64,000 nt of DNA, from positions 1-64,000 of the forward strand of contig JAIUPL010000003.1 in the NCBI GenBank assembly GCA_020160935.1. The letters are read 5' to 3'. The position numbers and the translations under genes are program-made. This document shows, one piece after another, positions 1-8,283 of the stretch. Numbering within the stretch: position 1 is the first letter of the stretch; every line of letters starts with the position of its first letter. A model generated the notes under the pieces. That model did no database searches and was not told the origin of the DNA. It saw nothing but the letters and a program-made list of their open reading frames with translations. The DNA is from Bacteroidota bacterium. Lineage in GTDB: Bacteria; Bacteroidota; Bacteroidia; Chitinophagales; Saprospiraceae.

Positions 1-311
1 AGAACTTGTCAGGCCAGGTAGATATTACCCAAGACCCCAAAATGTCCGACGACTGAATGGAAAATATCAAACCTTCAAAAACTATCGAAGAGCATCTTGA
101 AATTCCTTAAGTCAACGACATTGGGCTTTAGCCCGTCGGGACAGCGCCATTCATGGCGCTCAGAAAAAATAAATAAAGCGCCTTAAAAGGCGCTATCCCG
201 ACGGGCTAAAGTCCATACCACCGCCTGAACAGCGCTTGGCGTATCTCGCAAATTTGACCGCTTTCTAGGTTTGCCAACTGTAAAAAGGGACTGGAGACAA
301 TATGCGGATAG
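1..311. other. gene-poor left edge
   Basis: No complete gene is visible. On the plus strand, frame 3 stays open from base 3 and ends in TGA at 54-56 with the residues NLSGQVDITQDPKMSDD. This could be the tail of a gene starting outside the window, but 17 residues cannot prove it. The rest is taken up by the palindromic element at 123-214 and short unstructured flanks. Confidence 0.4.
123..214. repeat. compound palindromic intergenic element
   Basis: Two outer arms of about 26 bp (123-148 and 189-214) are near-perfect inverted repeats beginning GGGCTTTAGCCCGTCGGGA. Each side also has its own small hairpin: AGCGCC-attcat-GGCGCT on the left and AGCGCC-ttaaaa-GGCGCT on the right. The whole can fold into a cruciform or three-way structure. 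There is no open reading frame, so it resembles a REP/MITE-like repeat rather than an insertion sequence. No second copy occurs in this window. Confidence 0.75.
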
Positions 312-788
312 TCATTTTTTCTTTTTAAACGACCATTTCACCTTCATTTCGGCTGCGACTGTCCCGTCCGGTAGCCGGCCCACCGAGTGCGCCACAAATT
401 CCTGGCTTTCGCCGGTCTCTACGGCGCGTTGAATCACTTGCCCGATTTCGGCGCCTTCTGTGCAGGTAAACAACAGTGTTTCTCCTGCTTTTTTGTAGAA
501 ACTGGCTTCAAAACCGACCACCAGCATCGAAACCGGCGGTTTTTCCTGCAAATGCGCCAGTACCAGCATACCCGTCGATAGTTCGGCAGCGGCGCATTGT
601 GCGGCAAAATAAATTGATTGAAACGGGTTTTTCGACCGCCACCTGTAAGGCAGTCGCACCACGGCCTGTTCCAGGTCACATGAGTGAATATTCATGCCCA
701 TGAACCACGCTCCGGGAAGGCGCATGAACATATACAAGCGCATTTTCCAGGGCGTATTGGCATTTTTTAAAAAAGCAGAAACAGTCAT
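312..788 (-). CDS. DUF4442 hotdog-fold protein
   Basis: A 158-residue protein whose pattern fits the DUF4442 family, predicted hotdog-fold proteins related to thioesterases such as PaaI/YiiD; the substrate is unknown. Visible family features are the early GAWFMG-x-NIHSCD segment, the NPFQSIYFAAQCAAAELSTG stretch that would form the central hot-dog helix (about residues 54-73), and a lysine-rich C-terminus. There is no signal peptide or membrane helix, so it is probably cytoplasmic. A TACATTTG box lies 17 bases before the ATG. It is divergent from the YkuK-like gene at 947. The family call is from recognition only; the enzyme activity is not established. Confidence 0.75.
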   Translation of the reverse strand: MTVSAFLKNANTPWKMRLYMFMRLPGAWFMGMNIHSCDLEQAVVRLPYRWRSKNPFQSIYFAAQCAAAELSTGMLVLAHLQEKPPVSMLVVGFEASFYKKAGETLLFTCTEGAEIGQVIQRAVETGESQEFVAHSVGRLPDGTVAAEMKVKWSFKKKK

Positions 789-804
789 TCGGAAACTTTT
801 GCGA

Positions 805-812
805 CAAATGTA
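805..812 (-). promoter_or_regulatory. -7 box (TACATTTG) for the DUF4442 gene
   Basis: Matches the Bacteroidota housekeeping -7 consensus TAnnTTTG, 17 bases upstream of the ATG at 788. No clear -33 TTG was confirmed. Confidence 0.45.
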
Positions 813-946
813 GAGTTTAGCAAATCGTTAATTCTGGCAAACACGAAAAATAATATGTCGAAACGACTTATTTTTCGGTTATTATTGTTGCAGATTTTAC
901 AACATCCGGTAATTCATTCTATCACTTTTCAAATTTTTATCACAAC

Positions 947-1417
947 ATGGAATGGAGAAGACTCAATGGCCAGCGCATCTCGCAGCCGTTGCTGAATGCA
1001 GTAGAAGAAACCATCCGGCGTGAACAGGCCGAAGGCTATCGGCTCAAGGTGTGCATCGGAACCGACTCCCAGGTGATCGGCGACGAGGTGCATTTTGCCA
1101 CCGTTATCGTCTTCCTGCGGGAAAAACGGGGCGGCTTTATGTTTATTTCCAATGATAAAATGGTGCGCAAAATGACCCTGCGCGAACGCATGATCCTGGA
1201 AGTGGGACGTTCGGTAGAAGTGGCCTATTCTCTTTGCCACCTGCTCGATGAATACGACGTAGAACTGGAAGTCCATGCAGATATCAATACCGACCCGAAC
1301 TTCGAGAGCAATACTGCCCTCAAAGAAGCCATGGGCTATATCCTGAGCATGGGCTTTGTGTTCAAAGCCAAGCCGGATGCATTTGCGTCTTCGTGCTGCG
1401 CGGACAAGGTGATTTAG
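947..1417 (+). CDS. YkuK/DUF458-type RNase H-like protein
   Basis: A 156-residue protein that resembles the YkuK family (DUF458), predicted RNase H-fold proteins with unknown cellular substrate. The fold signature is the early acidic strand CIGTDSQ (about 35-41), followed by the TVIVF strand, then an acidic EVHADIN segment (about 104-110) and a C-terminal AKPDAFASS segment. These acidic residues would be the candidate metal ligands. There is no signal peptide. The ATG at 947 directly begins the conserved EWRRLNGQ region. A hairpin plus T-run follows at 1441-1480. It may act on nucleic acid, but only the fold is supported. Confidence 0.75.
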   Translation: MEWRRLNGQRISQPLLNAVEETIRREQAEGYRLKVCIGTDSQVIGDEVHFATVIVFLREKRGGFMFISNDKMVRKMTLRERMILEVGRSVEVAYSLCHLLDEYDVELEVHADINTDPNFESNTALKEAMGYILSMGFVFKAKPDAFASSCCADKVI

Positions 1418-1440
1418 AAAGGGCGGAAATGGTAAGAGTT

Positions 1441-1480
1441 GTCCCGAATCCTGGCACTGACCGGGGTTCGGGATTTTTTT
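1441..1480 (+). terminator. rho-independent terminator after the YkuK-like gene
   Basis: Imperfect stem between TCCCGAATCC and GGGTTCGGGA with a short loop, followed by seven T residues. It lies 24 bases past the stop codon. Confidence 0.7.
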
Positions 1481-1587
1481 GCCGGAGGCTGGCTGGTACA
1501 TGGTTCGAGTGGAAGGGGAGGATGGCTGGCAGATGGAATTCCGGGTTGTTTGTGTGGCGGGGAGGTAGGGGAGGTGTTTATTGTTTT

Positions 1588-2082
1588 CTAACTGCCATTT
1601 GATTTTACAAACTCCCATTTTTGTAAAAATCTCTGTATCTCAACGGTAACTTCTTTTACTTGAGACATCAAAAGTTCCATGTTCTCTAAAATTGATGCCT
1701 TGGGCTTGGCTGGAATGTTTGAAGAAGATGGTTCAGAATTCATGTTCAAACTTACCAATATGTTTTTGGCAAAAAATAATGATTTATCTAAAGAGAATAA
1801 TAAGGTATATCTTTTTGACCGTAATGCCAAAGGAAAGTTTGAGAAATCTCGGGTTAATACAGCAATTGAATTTAATGACTGAAACAGGTTATCAATTATA
1901 GATAAGGCATATTTATATTGATCTGGCCAAATGTGGGCGCCTGATGAAAGCAATTCATACGGATACCTCATTTCAATTCTACTATTTTCTAATTCGCTCA
2001 TATATGAATTGAGTAGCGAAATGACATCGCAATTTAAATATGAATAGGATTGCAAAATGCTTTTTTGAGTAGGTGCCATCAC
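1588..2082 (-). CDS. hypothetical helical protein (cassette gene 3)
   Basis: A 164-residue protein of unknown function. It has no signal peptide, membrane segment or Cys/His cluster. The predicted content is mostly alpha-helical, with amphipathic stretches around residues 15-35, 55-75 and 135-160, and a short Ser/Pro-rich linker near 118-130. The base composition is visibly AT-rich against its right-hand and left-hand neighbours, as in the next two genes upstream. It is the last gene of a minus-strand run that begins with the phosphorylase-domain protein, 123 bases after the 149-residue gene. The position suggests it is a partner of that protein (sensor, inhibitor or scaffold), which is inference. 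The stop codon lies at the sharp boundary with G-rich sequence at about 1585. Confidence 0.65.
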   Translation of the reverse strand: MMAPTQKSILQSYSYLNCDVISLLNSYMSELENSRIEMRYPYELLSSGAHIWPDQYKYALSIIDNLFQSLNSIAVLTRDFSNFPLALRSKRYTLLFSLDKSLFFAKNILVSLNMNSEPSSSNIPAKPKASILENMELLMSQVKEVTVEIQRFLQKWEFVKSNGS

Positions 2083-2205
2083 AATATTAAATTGTTTAAC
2101 AGATTTGAAAATTTTTGAAGGTTTTCTGGTGTGAAAAAGGTTTAAGGGTGTATCAGATTTTATTTGGGGAAATTGAATTATTTGCGTAGTTCTTTTGAAA
2201 ATCTA

Positions 2206-2655
2206 TTAACATAACCCTTCTTTTAATGATTTTTCTAAACTATCAATGGAGTTTGTCATATATTGATAGTAAATATCTAAAGGCATTTTTTGACGTTTTT
2301 CTATTCCAGATTCTTTTGCAGGGTGCCAGTCTGCTGCCTTCGTTAACTCTAAGCAAGCTAAGGCAAGGTTTGATTTTAATGCTTCCAGAGATATTATTTG
2401 TTTTTTCTTTATTAGTTCTTCACTTTTTCCAGATTCCAAAATTTTATCAACTTCGATTAGGTCAAGGCACAAGTCATTTAAAATCATATCAATTTCACCG
2501 GGTTGTATAGACCTCATTTTAAGTCTTAATGTATTAATGTAATCTTTAATATTTATCTTTATTTGAGACAAAGAATTAAGCGTTTGATCATTTGTCTGAT
2601 GATCAATTTGTAAAGTTTTATGCTGCTGTTTTACTATTAAGCTCGATTTTGCCAA
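2206..2655 (-). CDS. hypothetical helical protein (cassette gene 2)
   Basis: A 149-residue, strongly helical and charged protein with no recognisable domain. Leu/Ile heptad-like spacing is visible about 25-60 and 68-110, so a coiled coil or helical bundle is likely. It begins 51 bases after the stop of the phosphorylase-domain gene and shares its AT-rich composition, so the two are probably co-transcribed. It resembles in size and character the 164-residue protein that follows and the C-terminal helical region of the phosphorylase protein, but I see no clear sequence identity among them. Function unknown; a regulatory partner in a defence cassette is an inference from position. Confidence 0.65.
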   Translation of the reverse strand: MAKSSLIVKQQHKTLQIDHQTNDQTLNSLSQIKINIKDYINTLRLKMRSIQPGEIDMILNDLCLDLIEVDKILESGKSEELIKKKQIISLEALKSNLALACLELTKAADWHPAKESGIEKRQKMPLDIYYQYMTNSIDSLEKSLKEGLC

Positions 2656-2706
2656 TAATTAAACGAAATTATGAGTAAAGTTAAAAAAAATTATTGCATC
2701 TGGATA

Positions 2707-4017
2707 TTATTGATTTGACATTTTGGTTGTTTGAAAAATTAAGTCTCTTAGGGAATTTAAAGCATCGGATACACTATGATATTGATAATCCTTTTCATTT
2801 TTACTTTTTTTATGTTTTTCTACATATGCAGTAATTGACTGAATATTTTTTTCAATTTTACTCTTTGTTTCTCTTGCCATGAGACGATGCTCAATGGAAA
2901 TATTAGTCATCTTTATCGTTTTGTCTAATTCAGTATATATTGTGCTACATAGTAGATGTATTTGCTGGGAATAAAAATTATATTGGTCATCCCATATTTT
3001 GCCACTTTTTTCAATCATTGAAATGATGTTGCTGATAGAATTGAATGTTTCAATAATGCTACCATTACCTGTTTGTGTTGTTGTTCGTATTAAATTTTCA
3101 ACCCATATTCTATTTGCCCCCATTTTACTTTCCTTTACTCTTCCAGTTTTTAGTAAAGTAAACGCAAAGGCAGCAGCAGCATGGCATGCAAAAGTAGTCC
3201 ACTCTTCTTTCCTGATTAATCCAACGATATCACTTATCCCTCTTATAGATAATATAGGATATTCTTTGTTTTTTGTTCTGGCTGCGCGGTAGACACCTGC
3301 TAGTTCCATTTCAACCGCTTGAATATGTCTTGCTGTGCTTTTCCAAATTTTAATCACTTCACTCGATTTAACTAACCTGTTACTTGAGGCGAGGGTCGAA
3401 ATTTTGTATCTTGGCTCAAATTTTATCTTTTCTTTTCCAAAACGCTTTTCTATACTTTCTTTAACCTTATTCTTCCATTCACTCTCACCATACAAATTAT
3501 CATCATGTGAGTTAACAATAGGATAGTCTAAACCAATTTTACCATACCATTCTCCAAGTTCTTGAATATAACCAGGTAAAATACCAAGTAAATCCTGAAT
3601 TTTAGGGTGCATTGGCCCGCCTTGATCACTAAATTCGGAATTTTTATTATCATAAACTGCTTCCACACAAAAATCATGAAGTCGTGATGCTAATATTACA
3701 TCTCCTAATGTAAAATCATCGTTAGGCAATCCTCCTCCGATGCCGATTAATAAGAGCCAATCAGGGTTAAGATCTTGGATAATAGTATGGGCGACCTTTT
3801 GACTTTCCAAGGGGCCTTGCTCCACACATCGGACAATGGCGATGTAATAAAATTCTCCATTTTTCGCCTCTAATTCGCAAATAATATATCTACGTTCTTG
3901 GCTAACCTCATAGGTCTTATCAAAAAACTTAAGTACCGCAAGAAATTCATCTTCACGAATAGTTATAATCCCAAAATCTATTTTATCATAAAAATGATCT
4001 ATATTTACTTTTATCAT
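2707..4017 (-). CDS. nucleoside phosphorylase-domain protein, putative defence effector
   Basis: A 436-residue two-part protein. Residues about 14-292 form a PNP/UDP-phosphorylase-MTAN type domain. They show the GIITIREDE start (16-24), the IGIGGG loop (91-96), GDVIL (106-110), the EMELAG motif carrying the ribose-binding Glu (236-241) and SIRGISD carrying the base-binding Asp (257-263). Residues about 300-436 are a separate charged helical region. Plain MTAN and PNP enzymes are around 230-290 residues, so the tail is an addition. Phosphorylase domains of this class occur as effectors in anti-phage systems, for example Detocs, where the domain has been reported to cleave ATP. The AT-rich composition, two small partner genes and an adjacent restriction operon support a defence role here. 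A house-keeping nucleosidase is less likely given the tail and context. Confidence 0.8.
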   Translation of the reverse strand: MIKVNIDHFYDKIDFGIITIREDEFLAVLKFFDKTYEVSQERRYIICELEAKNGEFYYIAIVRCVEQGPLESQKVAHTIIQDLNPDWLLLIGIGGGLPNDDFTLGDVILASRLHDFCVEAVYDNKNSEFSDQGGPMHPKIQDLLGILPGYIQELGEWYGKIGLDYPIVNSHDDNLYGESEWKNKVKESIEKRFGKEKIKFEPRYKISTLASSNRLVKSSEVIKIWKSTARHIQAVEMELAGVYRAARTKNKEYPILSIRGISDIVGLIRKEEWTTFACHAAAAFAFTLLKTGRVKESKMGANRIWVENLIRTTTQTGNGSIIETFNSISNIISMIEKSGKIWDDQYNFYSQQIHLLCSTIYTELDKTIKMTNISIEHRLMARETKSKIEKNIQSITAYVEKHKKSKNEKDYQYHSVSDALNSLRDLIFQTTKMSNQ

Positions 4018-4354
4018 AGTTTGCTATTTACGACAAATTTATAAATTTCGAGTGAGTTCATCTGAGGCTTGTATGCAATATGTTACGAATTGCGTGATTT
4101 TACACTCGAAGATATGACTTTTGAATCCAAAACTCAAATATTAAGAGTATTGGCTCAGACCAATGTTACCATAAGGGTTCGAACGCGGTTCGCTCCTGTT
4201 CAGTCTCATCAGGTGCCCAATCAGCCCTTCAATCAACTTAACGTTCCCTGCAGTGCCCTACAAAGGTCGTATCTCTCAAATCTCTCAAACTACCTTCGCC
4301 CTGTGAGCACTACTCGTGGTAAGGGAAGGATAGCCTTAGAGCCAGCGGGATTAC
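4018..4354. other. gap between cassette and hsdR
   Basis: 337 bases without a convincing gene. Bases 4018-4070 carry the cassette promoter region. A plus-strand frame (4069-4383) is open but has no family resemblance and runs into the hsdR 3' end, so it is not called. No clear terminator hairpin after hsdR was found. Confidence 0.5.
4034..4041 (-). promoter_or_regulatory. -7 box (TAAATTTG) for the phosphorylase cassette
   Basis: TAnnTTTG match 17 bases before the ATG at 4017. It is the best candidate for the single promoter of the three-gene cassette. The surrounding 60 bases are AT-rich, so a chance match is possible. Confidence 0.4.
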
Positions 4355-7300
4355 TTATTTCTGAGCATTCAACCCCCTGTTGATCACCTCCTTTACCATC
4401 CCGAAAACCATCGAATTAAAATCTTCCCGCGCTTCTTTGTTATCGGTTATTAGTTTGTAGAAGTCAAAGTTGGTCGTAACGTGTTTGAGCAATTCCTCCT
4501 GGGCGATTTTATCGCTCGTAATGCGCGCATTCTGCTCATCGGAATATTCGAGCGAGTTGAGCATTTCTTTGTTTTTCGCCACGTCACTCACAATGTCTTC
4601 CGCCATTCTTCTTACTTTATCAGCGTCTTCAAAACGTGTGCCGTATCGGTCGTTGAAGGTCTGCAGAATGTTGGAAAGCCTGTCGATTTCTGTCTCTGTT
4701 TTACTCCCTCTCATATCCGTTGGCATGGGCTTCAATTCATCCCCTTGTTCCATCACAATACGGTTGGCGGCCTCCAGTTGCAAGCGGTAACTATCCATAT
4801 CGATATGATCCAGAATACCTTTGGCAAGATCGACCGATGTATCACTCCCCAATTTATTTTGCAGGTGATTCAGAAAAATGTAAAGCCGTTCCAGGTAAGG
4901 GTTTTCAAACGGTACAATTTGAGAAAGGAAAATGTAAAGCCTTACATAGGTTTTTACCTTGGCTCTGAAATCAGCCTGTTGTTCTTCAGAAAGATCGGTA
5001 GAAAACAGGTTGGCACAGATACCTAAAATACCATGCAACTGGTCAACCGGCACATTGGCCAAAATCTTTTCCGAAAATTCAAAAACCTGCGCCTGGGTGT
5101 ACACCTGAAAATTATCCAGAGCATCCTGCAGATCGAACAGTTTGTTGGGGTCGGTTGCTTCGCCCAAAATCGTGCTTTCAAAATAAGGCTTGAATGCCTT
5201 TTCGATGTCGTCCGCCGTATTGGCAAAGTCCAGCACAAACGTCTCCTTTTTCAACGGATGGCTTCTGTTCAGCCTGGAAAGCGTTTGAACGGCATTCACG
5301 CCTCCCAACTTCTTGTCCACGTACATGGTATGCAGTAATGGCTGGTCGAACCCCGTCTGGTATTTGTTGGCTACAATCAAAAATCGGTATTCGTTTTTCT
5401 CAAATTCACTCGGAATAAGGGCGCTTGAAAAGCCGTTCAGGTTGGCCTCCGATTGTCCGTCGATCTCGCCCGAAAAAGCAACGATGGCTTTGTATGGGCT
5501 ATTGATTTTTAGCAGATACTGATCGAATTCCTTTTTATACTTCACTGCGTTGGCCCTCGAACTGGTCACCAGCATCGCCTTTGCCAGCCCGCCAACTTTC
5601 CTTTTTTTGATCACCTCATCGATGAAATGATCCACTATCAATGCCGTTTTTTTCCTGATAGCGTGTTCATGACTTTCTACGTAATGTCTGAGTTTTTTCT
5701 GCGCCTTTTGTTTGTCGTACTCCGGATCGTCTTCGATCTTTTTCAGCAACGCATAATAACTTTGATAAGTGGTGTAGTTCTGTAATACATCCATGATAAA
5801 ACCTTCTTCAATGGCTTGTTTCATGGAATACAGGTGAAATGCCTTGAACTTGGTTTGGTCGCCTTCCGGATACGCCACGCCAAATAATTCCAGCGTTTTG
5901 TTTTTCGGGGTGGCCGTAAACGCAAAATAACTGGCGTTGGGCAGTAATTTTCTCGACTTTACCAAAACCCGTATCAGGTCTTCACCCGTTGCGGTTTCTT
6001 CTGCATCTTCCACCTCTACCATGCTCGATATGTCTTCCATCTCTGCTTCCACTTCCGCTTTAGTGGCCTGATCCAGATCGAGTTTGGAGAGTGTTTCGTT
6101 GAGTTTCCTGGCCATTTGTCCGCTCAGGCTGCTGTGCGCTTCGTCGATAATGATGGCAAAATGGTTTCCGGGCAGTTCGCCAATTTCCTCTACGATCTTC
6201 GGAAACTTCTGAATGGTGGTGATGATGATTTTTTTGCCTTCTTCCAGCGCTTGTTTCAACTGCCGGCTACCTTCGGTAATGGCTTCTACCACACCCGCTA
6301 CCTGTTGAAACTGTTTGATATTGTTGCGAATTTGGGCATCCAGCACCCTGCGGTCTGTAATGACGATGATGGAATCAAAAATGTTCTTTTGCCCCGATGG
6401 ATCGTGTAAACCCACCAACTGGTGGGCCAGCCAGGAAATAGAATTGGATTTGCCCGAACCTGCAGAATGCTGAATCAGGTATTTCTGACCCGAACCTTTG
6501 GCTTGCGCATCTTCCAAGAGCCTGCGCACCGCCACCAACTGGTGGTACCTTGGAAAAATGAGTTTCTTTTCTTTTCGGGTTACGACCTTGCCTTTCTCGT
6601 CGAGGTATTCTTTTTCTTCCGTAATCAGTTGGCAGAAATTCTGAATGATATCCGTCAGGCTGTTTTTGGTCAAAATCTCCTTCCACAAATAGTCGGTTTT
6701 GATGCCTTCATTGGCCGGGTTGCCCGCGCCGTTATTGTTGCCTTTGTTGAAAGGCAGGAAATAGGATTTTTCTCCTCTTAGGTGCGTACACATCCAGGCT
6801 TCCTCTGTGTCTACGGCAAAGTTCACGATCAGCCTGCCCAGGCGGAAAAGTTCTTCATTCGGATCCCGGTCTTCTTTGTATTGCCGGATGGCATGCTGCA
6901 CATTTTGTTTGGTAAGTTCGTTTTTCAGTTCGAACGTAATCACGGGAATACCGTTGATGAATACCACTACGTCTAAGGACTTCCTTTTGCCGGTAGAAAA
7001 ATACACCTGCCGCATCACCGAAAACAGGTTGGCATCATACTGCGCTTTTGCTTGCGTATTGTGCGAAGAAACGGGCTGATCGTAGAACAGCACCATTTTG
7101 GTATCCGTAAAACCGTCTGTGATACCCTTGCGCAGTACCTCGATGACGCCTTTGGCCTGAATCTGGTCATTCAGGCGTTTGATGATTTTTTGCTCGTACA
7201 GGTCTTTGTGAAAGGCTTTCAGTTTGGCGACTGCTTTGGGCTGGGTGGCTTCCAAAAACCGGAACAGCAATTCTTTGTCTAAACATGCCACATGGTCGTA

Positions 7301-7393
7301 TGCAGCATTCGTACGCACTATATACTTGTTTTCATTGGCCAGATAGTTGACAATGTGTGTTTCTAATCCTTTTTCTGTGGTATCGGTAGTCAT
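4355..7393 (-). CDS. hsdR: type I restriction enzyme, R (translocase/endonuclease) subunit
   Basis: A 1012-residue HsdR. The N-terminal PD-(D/E)xK nuclease is visible with Asp141, Glu155 and Lys157 (DVVVF...FELK). The SF2 translocase follows: Walker A AGSGKS at 311-316, DEAH at 417-420, a motif III-like FAFTATP segment and an arginine-finger region (QTLSRLNRSHP). The C-terminal helical part would bind the M2S core. In the complete R2M2S complex it cuts DNA far from an unmodified site after ATP-driven translocation. All key residues are present, and the length is normal for the family. It starts 5 bases after the fic stop codon and is the last gene of the hsdM-hsdS-fic-hsdR operon. Confidence 0.96.
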   Translation of the reverse strand: MTTDTTEKGLETHIVNYLANENKYIVRTNAAYDHVACLDKELLFRFLEATQPKAVAKLKAFHKDLYEQKIIKRLNDQIQAKGVIEVLRKGITDGFTDTKMVLFYDQPVSSHNTQAKAQYDANLFSVMRQVYFSTGKRKSLDVVVFINGIPVITFELKNELTKQNVQHAIRQYKEDRDPNEELFRLGRLIVNFAVDTEEAWMCTHLRGEKSYFLPFNKGNNNGAGNPANEGIKTDYLWKEILTKNSLTDIIQNFCQLITEEKEYLDEKGKVVTRKEKKLIFPRYHQLVAVRRLLEDAQAKGSGQKYLIQHSAGSGKSNSISWLAHQLVGLHDPSGQKNIFDSIIVITDRRVLDAQIRNNIKQFQQVAGVVEAITEGSRQLKQALEEGKKIIITTIQKFPKIVEEIGELPGNHFAIIIDEAHSSLSGQMARKLNETLSKLDLDQATKAEVEAEMEDISSMVEVEDAEETATGEDLIRVLVKSRKLLPNASYFAFTATPKNKTLELFGVAYPEGDQTKFKAFHLYSMKQAIEEGFIMDVLQNYTTYQSYYALLKKIEDDPEYDKQKAQKKLRHYVESHEHAIRKKTALIVDHFIDEVIKKRKVGGLAKAMLVTSSRANAVKYKKEFDQYLLKINSPYKAIVAFSGEIDGQSEANLNGFSSALIPSEFEKNEYRFLIVANKYQTGFDQPLLHTMYVDKKLGGVNAVQTLSRLNRSHPLKKETFVLDFANTADDIEKAFKPYFESTILGEATDPNKLFDLQDALDNFQVYTQAQVFEFSEKILANVPVDQLHGILGICANLFSTDLSEEQQADFRAKVKTYVRLYIFLSQIVPFENPYLERLYIFLNHLQNKLGSDTSVDLAKGILDHIDMDSYRLQLEAANRIVMEQGDELKPMPTDMRGSKTETEIDRLSNILQTFNDRYGTRFEDADKVRRMAEDIVSDVAKNKEMLNSLEYSDEQNARITSDKIAQEELLKHVTTNFDFYKLITDNKEAREDFNSMVFGMVKEVINRGLNAQK

Positions 7394-7398
7394 TTTTT

Positions 7399-8283
7399 CT
7401 AATCGTTTTCTTCGTAATAATAAGAATAATCAATCCCTTTCATAAACATTTCTCTGCTGTCGATCTGGTCGGTCAGGGCTTTTTCAATCAGTGCCTTTAA
7501 GGCGGCTGAATTGGTGGTGCTTTGCTTCATGGCCTCCATATATTCCATTTTGCCGATTTTGCTCCAGTCCACACATTTTTTCAGGCGTTTTTTCAATATT
7601 AAATCCAGCCATATGCGTGTGCTCCTGCCGTTGCCCTCCATAAAAGGGTGGGCAACATTCATTTCCACGTATTTCCGCACGATTTCATCCAGCGTATTTT
7701 CAGGCAAAGCATCTATTTGCCGGAGCGTGTCATCCAGAAATCGTGCCATGGCAAATTGAAATCCGCCCTTGGATATGTTTTTCTGCCGTATCTGCCCGGC
7801 AAAATCGTATAAACCGCCGAACAAATAGGCGTGTATCTGCTGCAAACCCTGGGTGGTGCCTGTCTCTATGCTGTCGATGAAAGTGCTGTCGAACAGGGCA
7901 TAGGCTTTGGTTTTACTTTTCCCGTCGATGGTTTCATCGCTGTACGTAAACCACTCGATAAACCGGTTGGCCTTTGTGCCCGGAAAGGTTTTCCCTAAAG
8001 CAATGATGCCCTTGTAGTCGAGTACATCGGACAGGCGCTTTTTGCCATCGGGCGCGAGTATTTTCAACTGGGTAGTGGCACTAACCACTTGATTTCCTTC
8101 TTTCTTCAGTTTGGCTTTCAGGTATTTCCAGTAGTTGCGGGTTTTGGTGTAGTCGTCCTGATTGGTCAGCACTGCCACAATATCCAGTACCGAAAACCAC
8201 CATTTGGCGTTCGGCTCGTCCCACAACGCCCGCACCTCGCGGTCGTCGAAAAAACGAATGGATATTTTTTGCGGCTCGTTCAT
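7399..8283 (-). CDS. Bro-N/Fic fusion protein, class III-like autoinhibited AMP-transferase
   Basis: A 294-residue protein with two domains. Residues about 6-115 look like a Bro-N/phage-antirepressor type DNA-binding domain ([14 protein letters not shown], then [21 protein letters not shown]). Residues about 128-294 are a Fic domain with the complete motif [12 protein letters not shown] at 212-223, His212 being the predicted catalytic base, so AMPylation activity is expected. The last residues, SYYYEE (287-292), match the C-terminal inhibitory S-x-x-x-E helix of class III Fic proteins such as the Neisseria enzyme, with the final Gly replaced by Glu. The start at 8283 overlaps the hsdS stop as ATGA. 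A longer frame to 8367 exists only inside hsdS, so it was not used. The target is unknown; the operon position suggests a link to the restriction enzyme. Confidence 0.9.
   Translation of the reverse strand: MNEPQKISIRFFDDREVRALWDEPNAKWWFSVLDIVAVLTNQDDYTKTRNYWKYLKAKLKKEGNQVVSATTQLKILAPDGKKRLSDVLDYKGIIALGKTFPGTKANRFIEWFTYSDETIDGKSKTKAYALFDSTFIDSIETGTTQGLQQIHAYLFGGLYDFAGQIRQKNISKGGFQFAMARFLDDTLRQIDALPENTLDEIVRKYVEMNVAHPFMEGNGRSTRIWLDLILKKRLKKCVDWSKIGKMEYMEAMKQSTTNSAALKALIEKALTDQIDSREMFMKGIDYSYYYEEND

Noticed and set aside
1490-1585. possible G-quadruplex stretch near the island boundary
   Set aside because: The G runs (GGGG-A-GG) are short and irregular; they only mark the composition change.
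4069-4383. 104-codon plus-strand frame between cassette and hsdR
   Set aside because: No family resemblance, overlaps the hsdR 3' end, and composition shifts inside the frame.
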